Assembly (NCBI GenBank): GCA_937912125.1
Contig: CALDOK010000279.1
Span: 1-63,438 of the forward strand
Length of the DNA: 63,438 nucleotides
From: an uncultured Pseudomonadota bacterium
Lineage (GTDB): Bacteria > Myxococcota_A > UBA796 > JAFGLY01
Reading direction: 5' to 3'
Numbering within the stretch: the stretch's first letter is position 1; every line of letters begins with the position of its first letter. The notes beneath the pieces were generated by a model that saw only the letters and a list, made by a program, of their open reading frames with translations, was not told the origin of the DNA and searched no databases. This document shows positions 8,566-16,738 of this stretch, in pieces. Position numbers and translations under genes: made by a program.

Positions 8566-9582
8566 TCACTGCATGGCCTGCTTGACCTCGCGTAGGCGGC
8601 GGTTCGAGAACCACTCTCCGCTCTCGTCGTCGACGGTGCTGACGGTCCTCGCGGCCATGCCACCCCGGCCGCCTGTGTCCACGAAGCGGCCATCCAGCTC
8701 GGTGCCATCGGGCAGGCGCTCCCCGGCCATGACGCTCAGCTCGTCGATCTCGCGGTAGAGCTCGGTCTCTTCCGGGTCCCAGGCCTCGGCCGGAGCGGCC
8801 ATGGGAGGCTGCGGCTGGCGGGTGGCGCCCATGGGCAGGGCGCTGAGGATCCTGTCGGACAGGCGGGTGTCCTCGTCGTCCCGGTAGCCGCCCCAGTCCT
8901 GGCGCGTGAGGGAGACCAGGGTGTCCAGGGGGACGGTGGCCTCGCCCGGGCCCAGGCCGAGCTGGAAGGTGACGGCGTCGTCCACCATGGGGCCGATCAG
9001 CACGGTCCCGCTGACAAGCTCGATGCGCCAGTCGCCGGTGGCGTCTTCGAGGGGGGTGGCTGACAGGCACTCGGACAGGAAGGGAGAGAAGGTGCCCATC
9101 TCGTTCTCGAGCACCAGGCGGGAGGCCTCGGGGTCCACCAGGAAGTCGTCGCCGTGGCTGGTGCGCACCCGGTAGACCACGCCCTGGGGCCAGATCTCGC
9201 CGCCCTGGGTCTGCAGGCGCAGCAGCTGAGAGACCGGCACGTCCACGCCCACCAGCTCACCACCCACGCTCAGGTCCATGTCCAGCTCGGCATCGACCCA
9301 GCGACCGGTCAGCTCCGAACCGTTGCGCAGCCAGACGTCCACGTAGCCACCGGAACCAGCCAGCTTGTCCCCCTCCACCGGCACCACCTCGCCCACGTCC
9401 TCCCAGGGGATGACCAGGGTCCCCAGGCCGCCTTCGAGCACCAGCTCCGGAGTCTGGATGGAGCCCATCAGGACCTGGCCGTCGTCGATGGTGGCCCGCA
9501 CGGGCCACAGGGACTCCTCGGCGCAGCCGGTGGTGGTGATGAGTACGGACAGCAGCAGGGTGATGGACGGGAGGGGACGCAT
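8566..9582 (-). CDS. Lipoprotein of unknown function, beta-rich
   Basis: 338 residues. The signal peptide ends ITTTGC, giving a lipidated Cys. The mature part alternates short hydrophobic and polar stretches with many Gly-Glu turns (DGQVLMGSIQTPELVLEGG, NGSELTGRWVDAEL, SGTVLIGPMVDDAVTFQLG). This looks like three or four copies of a small beta-sandwich or barrel unit of about 90 residues. The C-terminal ~90 residues are Pro-rich and then charged. I recognise no family. It lies 91 bases downstream of the large fusion gene that starts at 14992, on the same strand. Confidence 0.65.
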   Translation of the reverse strand: MRPLPSITLLLSVLITTTGCAEESLWPVRATIDDGQVLMGSIQTPELVLEGGLGTLVIPWEDVGEVVPVEGDKLAGSGGYVDVWLRNGSELTGRWVDAELDMDLSVGGELVGVDVPVSQLLRLQTQGGEIWPQGVVYRVRTSHGDDFLVDPEASRLVLENEMGTFSPFLSECLSATPLEDATGDWRIELVSGTVLIGPMVDDAVTFQLGLGPGEATVPLDTLVSLTRQDWGGYRDDEDTRLSDRILSALPMGATRQPQPPMAAPAEAWDPEETELYREIDELSVMAGERLPDGTELDGRFVDTGGRGGMAARTVSTVDDESGEWFSNRRLREVKQAMQ

Positions 9583-9673
9583 GGTGAGCTCCGGGGTTGG
9601 GCAGGGCGGGTTCTCGACACGCGAGGGTGGCCCTGCGTTCCGCGGAGAGGGAACGCGCGGGAGTGGGCTGGGC

Positions 9674-12600
9674 TTACAGGGGCTCCACCGACGCAGCCAC
9701 GGCCAGCAGCTGGGGGTAGGGCAGGTTTCCCACCAGGGTCAGGGCGGCGTCGCCCTGGTTCCAGCTCACTGAGGTGAAGCTGCCTGCGAAGACAAGCACG
9801 CCGGGCTGGCCGGCCACCTCCACGGGTACGCCGAGGTTGGGGTCCACGGCTCCCGGCAGGGCTCGCGCCTGGGTCAGGGACAGCCAGCGCTGACCGCCCT
9901 CCATCAGGGACACGGCCATGGGCAGGGCGTGGCGGCCCCGGACGGTCTTGGTGAGCTCGACCCCCTCGGGCAGGGCTGTGGGCAGCCGCAGACCGAAGTT
10001 CATGCTGCGCTGGATCTCTTCGAGGGGCTGGCCCGGATCCCTGAGGTCCCAGTCGAACACCACGGCGTTGCGCGGGAAGCGGTGCTGGAAGGCCGAGGGG
10101 TCGTCGACCTCGACGGTCTCCATCTGCTGCACCTCCATGGCGTAGAACAGGGCGTCGTCCTCGTCGCGGATCTCCACGGCCAGAGGGAAGGCGGTGGTGC
10201 GGTCCAGCCAGGTCTGGGTGCGGTGGAGGTAGGGGCCCTGGCGGGTCGGGGTGGACCGCCAGCGCTCCGCGCTGCGTTGGGCCAGGGTCTCCACGCCCTC
10301 GTAGGTGATGTCGAAGCTGTGCAGGGACCACAGGGCGTCCTGCTCCCAGCTGGCTCGCAGTGCGGCCTCGTCGGGGGGCTGCATACCCCGGATGCGGACC
10401 CCCATCAGGTGGCGGGGCCACCACAGGGTGATGGTCTCGCCGTCGTACAGGAACAGCTCCCCGGCTCGGCTGGCGGGCTCGAGCACCTCCACCCGCACGG
10501 CGCCCGCGGCGCTGGTGCGCAGCTCGCGGACCACGGGCCTCGAGGAGCCCGCCCAGCGCTCCACCAGGCGGCTGCGCACGGCGCCCATGGCCAGGGGGTC
10601 CCGGGCGGTCCAGCTGTCTTCCGCTGGCTGCACGCTGGCCGCCACCACCAGCATCTCCTGGTAGGGGAGGTTGCCGATCAGGGTCAAGGCGGTGTTGCCA
10701 ACGGCCCAGCTGACGGTGCTCCAGGAGCCGCTCAGCTCGAGGTTGCCTGGGCGGCCGGCCACGTCGATGGGGATGCCGAAGCGGTTCATGGGCGGCCCGC
10801 CCCAGTGCCGGGACTCCATCATGGAGAGCCAGCGGGCACCGCTGCCCATCAGCACATTGACCACGGGCAGATCGGGGCTCTGCAGGACCTTGTTCACCGC
10901 GAGCTCCATGGGCAGCTCGGCGGGTAGGAGCAGGTCGAAGCCCAGGGCCTGCTGTTCCTCGAGGGTCATGCCAGGGGCGTCCAGATCCCAGTCGTAGACC
11001 CGGGTGTCGTCGGGGAAGGCGATGGTGGGGTCGGTGGCGGCCGCGACGTCGAGCTCGATCTCCTGGGTACGGGTGGCGTAGAACAGCTCTCCGTCTTGGT
11101 CCCGGATCTCCCAGCCCAGGGGCAGGGCGGTGCGCTGGTCCAGCCAGGTCTGGTAGGGCAGGTGGCCGGCGTGGGGGTCGGTGGGGGTGGAGCGCCAGTG
11201 GCTCACCGGGCGGCCGGCCAGCTCGTCGCGGCCCTGCCAGCTGTTGTCGTAGTGGTGCAGGGCCCACAGCCCGTCTTGCTTGGCCATCTCCCGCAGCTGC
11301 TCGACGGTCGGTGCCTGGGCGCCACGGATGCGCACGCCGAGGCGCTGCTGGGGCCAGTGCATGCTCAGGGTCTCGCCATCGTAGGCCAGGGTCTCGCCCG
11401 CGCGCTCAGGGGGATCGGTGATCTCCACCCGCATGGCGCCGTCGGCGCGGACTTCGACCCTGCGCACCAGGGCCGGGGTGGCACAGGCCGGGCAGGCCTC
11501 CTTCACGGTGCTCCGGTAGCCCTCGAGTGCGAAGATGTCGCCCTCCTCGGCGCTCTGTGGGGCCTCGATGCTCGCGGCCACCCGCACCATCTCCTGGTAG
11601 GGCAGGTTGCCGATCAGGGTCAGGGCCGTGTTGCCGGCGTACCAGCTCACGGTGCTGAAGCTTCCCATCAGGGTCAGGCTGCCCGCCTCGTCGCCCACGC
11701 GGATGGGGATGCCGGCACCGGGCTCCAGCACCCGGCCGAAGCCGTGGCTCTCGGTGAGGGACAGCCAGCGGCCGTCGTCGTCCATGAGCAGCTGGGCCAT
11801 GGGGGCCCCCGACTCGCCCGCCAGCGCCCGACGAAGCTCGAGCCCCAGGGGCAGATCCTCGGGCAGCAGCAGGTCGAAGTCCAGCTGCTGGGCGAGCTGG
11901 TCCAGGGGCACGCCAGGGCGGGCCAGGTCCCAGTCCAGCACCCAGCTCTCGGTGGGCAGATCGCAGGAGAAGGCGCCGGGGTCCACGGGGACATCGATCT
12001 GCAGCTCGGTGAACTCCATGGCGTACCAGGGCTGGATGGGGGAGTCTCGGATCTCCACCTTCAAGGGCAGCGAGTACTGCAGATCGGTCCAGGCCTCGTA
12101 GGGGAAGAGCAGGGGCTGGTGGCGGGTGGGCACCGCCTTCCAGTGGCCTGTCTCCCGGCCCGTGACGGTCTCGGTGCCCCGGTAGCTGTGGGCGTAGTGC
12201 TTCCAGGACCACAGGGTGTCCTCGGTGATCATGCGGCGCAGCTGGCCCGGGGTGGGGGCCTCGGCGCCCTGGATGCGCAGGCCGATGCCTTCGCGGGGGA
12301 AGTGCATGCACAGGGTCTCGCCGTCGTAGACGATCAGCTCACCGGCATGCTCTGCGGGCGCGAGCACCTCCACGCGGATGCGGGAGGGCGCTTCGTAGAT
12401 CACCTCCCGGAGCACCTCGGCCCGGGGGCCCACGCCCGGCGCGGCGTCCCGGACAGTGGGGTAGCGCTCCACGTAGACGCCTCGGTAGGAGCTCAGCTCG
12501 CGCTGGTCGGCCACCACCTTGGTGGAGATCATGCCGGCGTACATGCGTGTACAGCCGGTGGTGGACAGGCTGGCCGCCAGCAGCAGGGCGGTGAGCAGAC

Positions 12601-14992
12601 CCAGGGTGAGGACGCGCCGCCGCGCGGGCCCGGGGCTGCGGGCAGCCAGGTGCCGCTCGAGTACCACCAGCGCGCCCTGGGCCAGGAAGAAGGCCAGGGG
12701 CTCCCAGGCCAGCCGCCCGACGGTGGTGGAGAGCACGGCCACCCCGGCCAGGCCGCTGACGGCGAAGCTCGCCATCGTGGCCCGCACCTGACGCTCTCTT
12801 CCGCCCAGGGGCAGGTAGACGCGCTCGTGTAGCCAGCGGTGGTAGGGCACGTTCCAGCTGCGCCACAGGGCGGTGGGGGAGGGGCCGAAGGGTCGGCGGC
12901 CGAAGGGGTCCGGGAGCTCGCAACCCACCATGCGCCAGTAGGCCGTGAGCCACTCCAGGCAGCCCCGCAGCCCCAGGTAGACCAGGAGCGCGCGCCCCAG
13001 CAGGACCAGCCCCACCCCTGGTCCCTGCTGCAGCTGCAGCGTGAGCCAGAACAGGACCGGGAACAGCAGGGCGGCGGCCGCCAGCCGGGCACCCCCCGCG
13101 GCCATCATCGGGTAGTGCCGCACCAGCAACGCCCGGGTGGGGTCGGGTCGGAAGGCGGTGGTGAGCTCGAAGCCTGGCCACAGCAGCAGGAAGCTCAGCA
13201 CCCTCAGGCTGCCTTCCCGGGTCCGGCTGCGCAGCACGCTGTGGGCCTTGATGACGAAGCAGAGCACCCCTGTGGCGCAGAGCAGGCGCCAGCCGGCGGC
13301 ATGCTCGGGCAAGGCGGCCGTGGCGGCGAGCATGGGGACGGTGCTGGCCACCAGGCCCGCGATGGACCATGGTCCCCGGGCTTCGGCGCGGGAGAGGCGG
13401 TCCAGCAGCCCGGCGCTGATCCAGCAGGCGACCCCGTAGCCCCACAGGCCCAGGATGGTTCCTGGGAAGGGCACGGGCCAGGTCAGGGCTGCGACGCCGT
13501 GGACGCCGGCTATGACGAGCAGGCTGGCCAGGACGCATGCGGCCAACAGCAGGGCTGTGCTCGCAGCCCCGGCGGGTCGAGCCGGACGGTCCCACAGCTT
13601 GTGGCCCGCGGTGAGCAGGCGGCCGACCTTGTCGCTCAGGGCGTAGTACCAGGGCATGGGCCCGCCCACCCAGGGGAAGTCCGCGGCCATGGCGTCCGCT
13701 CCGGTCCAGGGGGAGTCGGCCTTGTCCAGCCGTGCGGTCCAGCGTCGGAAGTAGCTGCGGTAGGCCAGGTTCATGCCCCAGAATCCCCACAGCTGGGCGA
13801 TGTTGTGGTTTCCGGCCTGAAGGGAACGGCGGAAGATGCTGGTGTTGCTGTAGAAGCGCTCCATGAAGCGGGTCGCACCGGCGCGGATCTCTTCGGCGCT
13901 CATTCCCTGGGGGGCGATGGTGATCCGGGCGCCGTCGTAGTCGCGCAGATCCGTGGCCAAGAGGCGGCCCTCGGCCTCGGCGCGGTCGTGGGCGGGGGTG
14001 CCAGGGAACAGGGTCAGCATGTTGGTGCTGGCCAGGTAGATGCCCGTCTCTTCGCAGAAGCGGGCGGTGGCGTCGAAGCAGTCGGGGCTGGCGCCGTCCA
14101 GCCCCCACATCAGGCCGGCGTGCACGAAGATGCCGTGGTCCTGCACCATGCGGATGATGCGGCGGTATTCGCGTACGTGGTTGAAGCCCTTGTTGTTGGC
14201 CAGCAGGGCCGCCTCCTCGATGCTCTCCATGCCCACGAACACCTGCTTGCAGCCCGAGCGGGCCATGCGCTCGAGCAGCACTGGGTCGTCCATGGACTTG
14301 ATGGTGGCCTGGCCGTACCAGCCCCACACCCGGCGTCGCTCCAGCAGCTCGCAGACCTCCAGCAGGTGCTCGCGGTCCGCGGCGAAGTGCATGTCCACCG
14401 CTTCGATGTAGCCGTGGTCCCACTGGTCCAGATCGGCCTCGATGCGCTCGAGGGGGCGGGTGCGGTAGGTGGGAAAGCCGTAGGGGCCGTAGCAGAAGCT
14501 GCAGCGGTGGGGGCAGCCCCTGGACAGCTCGATGGGGAAGTTCATGGTGTAGTAGGCGCCAGCCCGCTGCAGGTCGCGGCGGGGCAGGTGGCAGCCGGCC
14601 AGGTCGGGGGGGCGCTCGTTCTCGTAGACTCCCGCCAGACGGCCCCGCTCGAGGTCAGTGACGATGCGCTGGCCCAGGCCCTCGACCTCGCCGACCACGA
14701 CCGCGTCGAAGTGGGCGAGCAGCGTGTCTCGCATGGTGGTCGCGTGGGGGCCGCCGATGATGGTCTTGACCCCCTGGGCGCGGAAGTGACGGGCCAGGCG
14801 GATCGCGCGGCCCACATTGTAGGGCTGGGCCGTGAAGCCGACGAGATCCGTGGGGGAGAGGTCGACCGGCTCGACGTTCTCGTCGTTGATGGAGACTTCG
14901 GCGTAGGGGGCCAGCTCAGCGGCGACGGTGGGCAGGCGCACCTGCCGGTAGCGAGGCACGGCCAGGGGCATGTCCATCAGGCGGATCTTCAT
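9674..14992 (-). CDS. Giant fusion: B12-binding radical SAM, MBOAT/wax-synthase-like membrane domain, three LolA/DUF4367 repeats
   Basis: One uninterrupted 1772-codon frame, with GGAAGG before the ATG. Residues ~1-130 form a cobalamin-binding Rossmann domain. SRGCPHRCSFC has the 4Fe-4S ligands Cys160, Cys164 and Cys167 of radical SAM enzymes, and the SAM barrel runs to ~residue 410. Residues ~480-800 are a membrane domain containing WRSWNVPYHRWLHERVYLPL, the MBOAT/wax-synthase signature. However, the catalytic-His segment reads SGLAGVAV, with Gly750 at the usual His. A second signal-like hydrophobic stretch ends STTGC (Cys814), resembling a lipobox. After it come three repeats of ~310 residues, each with an RseB/LolA-like half (YDGETL, GVRIRG) and a DUF4367-like half (LLP-LPxGLEL, WLSL, TALTLIGNLPYQEM). 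Neither substrate nor acyl donor can be read. A lipid- or lipoprotein-modifying role is inferred. Confidence 0.82.
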   Translation of the reverse strand: MKIRLMDMPLAVPRYRQVRLPTVAAELAPYAEVSINDENVEPVDLSPTDLVGFTAQPYNVGRAIRLARHFRAQGVKTIIGGPHATTMRDTLLAHFDAVVVGEVEGLGQRIVTDLERGRLAGVYENERPPDLAGCHLPRRDLQRAGAYYTMNFPIELSRGCPHRCSFCYGPYGFPTYRTRPLERIEADLDQWDHGYIEAVDMHFAADREHLLEVCELLERRRVWGWYGQATIKSMDDPVLLERMARSGCKQVFVGMESIEEAALLANNKGFNHVREYRRIIRMVQDHGIFVHAGLMWGLDGASPDCFDATARFCEETGIYLASTNMLTLFPGTPAHDRAEAEGRLLATDLRDYDGARITIAPQGMSAEEIRAGATRFMERFYSNTSIFRRSLQAGNHNIAQLWGFWGMNLAYRSYFRRWTARLDKADSPWTGADAMAADFPWVGGPMPWYYALSDKVGRLLTAGHKLWDRPARPAGAASTALLLAACVLASLLVIAGVHGVAALTWPVPFPGTILGLWGYGVACWISAGLLDRLSRAEARGPWSIAGLVASTVPMLAATAALPEHAAGWRLLCATGVLCFVIKAHSVLRSRTREGSLRVLSFLLLWPGFELTTAFRPDPTRALLVRHYPMMAAGGARLAAAALLFPVLFWLTLQLQQGPGVGLVLLGRALLVYLGLRGCLEWLTAYWRMVGCELPDPFGRRPFGPSPTALWRSWNVPYHRWLHERVYLPLGGRERQVRATMASFAVSGLAGVAVLSTTVGRLAWEPLAFFLAQGALVVLERHLAARSPGPARRRVLTLGLLTALLLAASLSTTGCTRMYAGMISTKVVADQRELSSYRGVYVERYPTVRDAAPGVGPRAEVLREVIYEAPSRIRVEVLAPAEHAGELIVYDGETLCMHFPREGIGLRIQGAEAPTPGQLRRMITEDTLWSWKHYAHSYRGTETVTGRETGHWKAVPTRHQPLLFPYEAWTDLQYSLPLKVEIRDSPIQPWYAMEFTELQIDVPVDPGAFSCDLPTESWVLDWDLARPGVPLDQLAQQLDFDLLLPEDLPLGLELRRALAGESGAPMAQLLMDDDGRWLSLTESHGFGRVLEPGAGIPIRVGDEAGSLTLMGSFSTVSWYAGNTALTLIGNLPYQEMVRVAASIEAPQSAEEGDIFALEGYRSTVKEACPACATPALVRRVEVRADGAMRVEITDPPERAGETLAYDGETLSMHWPQQRLGVRIRGAQAPTVEQLREMAKQDGLWALHHYDNSWQGRDELAGRPVSHWRSTPTDPHAGHLPYQTWLDQRTALPLGWEIRDQDGELFYATRTQEIELDVAAATDPTIAFPDDTRVYDWDLDAPGMTLEEQQALGFDLLLPAELPMELAVNKVLQSPDLPVVNVLMGSGARWLSMMESRHWGGPPMNRFGIPIDVAGRPGNLELSGSWSTVSWAVGNTALTLIGNLPYQEMLVVAASVQPAEDSWTARDPLAMGAVRSRLVERWAGSSRPVVRELRTSAAGAVRVEVLEPASRAGELFLYDGETITLWWPRHLMGVRIRGMQPPDEAALRASWEQDALWSLHSFDITYEGVETLAQRSAERWRSTPTRQGPYLHRTQTWLDRTTAFPLAVEIRDEDDALFYAMEVQQMETVEVDDPSAFQHRFPRNAVVFDWDLRDPGQPLEEIQRSMNFGLRLPTALPEGVELTKTVRGRHALPMAVSLMEGGQRWLSLTQARALPGAVDPNLGVPVEVAGQPGVLVFAGSFTSVSWNQGDAALTLVGNLPYPQLLAVAASVEPL

Positions 14993-15070
14993 CGGGTCCT
15001 TCCTTCTCCGGGCAGGGGAGGGAAGGAGCGGGGCGCCCCGGGGATGTCACCGAAAGCTTCGGGGGGGCGA

Positions 15071-16717
15071 TCAGCGCTGGGTGATCACCAGGCTGAGGTT
15101 GTCGGCGTAGCCGTCGTTGTAGCCCCAGGCCCAGCTGGCCTCGAGGACCAGCTCGATCTGGCGGGTGCCCTGGGGCACGGTGCCCAGGGCCTCCTCGTAG
15201 ATCAGGCCCGTCTGGTCGCCCCGCTCCGAGGACCACACCGGGCCGACGGTGGCGCTGCCCAGCACCGTGCCGTCACGCTCCATGAAGGTGGCGCTGAGGG
15301 AGGCGCGGTCGTCCTGTTCCGCGTAGCCCCCCAGCCACCCGCTGAGGATGTAGGTGGCGCCGCTGTCGATGGGCAGGGCCAGATCTTCCACGTCCACCAG
15401 CTGGCTGATCTCGGTGCCGTAGGCCACCCCGCCGCCGGCGAAGAAGTTGGCGCCGCGATCTTCGGGGCCGGGGTCGCTGCTGGCGGGGAAGCCGCCGGGG
15501 GCGTCGTACTGCAGCACCGTGAGGTAGCCGGGGTCGTACCAGCCCGCGGCCCAGGCGTCGGGCACGCCCTCGTAGTCGGGGTAGCCCCGCTCGTGCTCGG
15601 CGTCCCCGTTGAAGATCAGGTTGACGTCCAGGGCCGCCACCGGGGGAGCGGTGGCCTCGAAGCCGATGGGCACACCGTCAAGGTCCCAGTCTGTCCAGTC
15701 CTCGAGCTCCACCCCCAGGTGCTGCAGGGCGGTGGGGACCACGTCCACCGTCTGAGGCGGAGGCCAGATCTCGCCAGACGCCACTGAGTCGCCGGACACG
15801 ATCATGGGGGTCAGGCGGTGGGAGGGGATGTTGAAGCCGTGGTGCAGGGTGGGGTCGCCGGCGTGGTCCGCGGAGATGATCACCAGCCAGTCCTCGTCCT
15901 CCCGGGAGGCGCGACCGTCTATGGCGTCCAGGATATCCAGCACGAAGCCGTCCACCTCGCTGATCTCGGCTTGGTACTCCGGGTACTCGGCGCCGTAGCC
16001 GTAGGCGTGGCCCACCCCGTCGGTGTCGCCGAACATGATCACGTACAGGTCGGCGTCGGTGGTGGCGGCCCAGGCGGCCACGTCTTCGCCGCAGTAGCGG
16101 TCCGGGCTGGCCTCGTCGAAGTAGCTGTCGGAGTAGTCATCGTAGTCGTAGAAGGCGTGGTAGTCGGGGGCGCCGGGCTCCACCAGGCCCTCTTCGATGG
16201 GCAGCCAGGACTGGCAGCCGGCCACGGTGGCGTCGGGCAGGGCCTGGTGCACCAGGCTGAAGATGTGGGGGTAGGCCAGGTAGTGGGGGTCGGCGAAGCT
16301 GTTGTCCGCGACGCCGTGTTTGTCCCAGTGCACCCCGGTGAGGAAGGTGGACCAGCCCGAGCCGCTGATGGTGGTGCTCTCGGCCCGGCAGTCCATGCTC
16401 CAGGCCGAGCCCGGCAGCAGCCAGTCCATGGCCGGGGTGTCGGTGAGGGGGATGACGTCGGGGATGAAGCCGTCGATCATCACCAGCAGCACCTTGGGGT
16501 CCAGAGGGGGCGGGATGTCGGTGTCCGCGTCGGTGTCGCTGTCGGCGTCCGTGTCCGTGTCTGTGTCGCTGTCGGCGTCGGTGTCGGTGTCGGGCTCGAG
16601 GCCCGTGTCCGGGGTGGGGCGACACTCCCCATCCCTCTCGACGGTGCCTTGTCCACAGATGAGCTGGGTGCCGCAGGCGCTCGCCAGCAGCAGGGGGGTG
16701 AGCAGCAGGGCGCGCAT
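15071..16717 (-). CDS. Alkaline-phosphatase-superfamily (phosphodiesterase-like) lipoprotein
   Basis: 548 residues. The signal ends LLASAC (lipobox), followed by a linker of alternating Asp and Thr/Ser (DTDADSDTDTDTD) at ~residues 40-70. The catalytic domain has AP-superfamily motifs: VLLVMIDGFIPD (first metal Asp), STTISGSGWSTFLTG (nucleophile Thr/Ser region), FGDTDGVGHAYG and IISADHAGDP with a later HHGF. These place it near type I phosphodiesterases and nucleotide pyrophosphatases. The C-terminal ~170 residues (NLIFNGDAEHERGYPDYEG onward) resemble a galactose-binding-like beta-sandwich, probably glycan-binding. The substrate is unknown. It is followed 78 bases downstream by the giant fusion gene and may be co-transcribed with it. 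Confidence 0.82.
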   Translation of the reverse strand: MRALLLTPLLLASACGTQLICGQGTVERDGECRPTPDTGLEPDTDTDADSDTDTDTDADSDTDADTDIPPPLDPKVLLVMIDGFIPDVIPLTDTPAMDWLLPGSAWSMDCRAESTTISGSGWSTFLTGVHWDKHGVADNSFADPHYLAYPHIFSLVHQALPDATVAGCQSWLPIEEGLVEPGAPDYHAFYDYDDYSDSYFDEASPDRYCGEDVAAWAATTDADLYVIMFGDTDGVGHAYGYGAEYPEYQAEISEVDGFVLDILDAIDGRASREDEDWLVIISADHAGDPTLHHGFNIPSHRLTPMIVSGDSVASGEIWPPPQTVDVVPTALQHLGVELEDWTDWDLDGVPIGFEATAPPVAALDVNLIFNGDAEHERGYPDYEGVPDAWAAGWYDPGYLTVLQYDAPGGFPASSDPGPEDRGANFFAGGGVAYGTEISQLVDVEDLALPIDSGATYILSGWLGGYAEQDDRASLSATFMERDGTVLGSATVGPVWSSERGDQTGLIYEEALGTVPQGTRQIELVLEASWAWGYNDGYADNLSLVITQR

Positions 16718-16738
16718 GGTGTTCCTTGGGGGGTGGTG

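Noticed and set aside
12500..12620. Separate lipoprotein gene starting inside the giant frame
   Set aside because: No ATG/GTG with a ribosome-binding site precedes the internal signal-like helix. The Val at its start is GTC. Kept as a fusion.
12839..15787. 982-codon plus-strand frame opposite the giant fusion gene
   Set aside because: No domain-like sequence. It is antisense of the radical SAM domain with its CxxxCxxC motif.
16500..16600. Short tandem repeats suggesting a CRISPR or microsatellite
   Set aside because: They are GTC/GTG-rich codons for the Asp-Thr/Ser linker of a lipoprotein, in frame, with no spacer structure.
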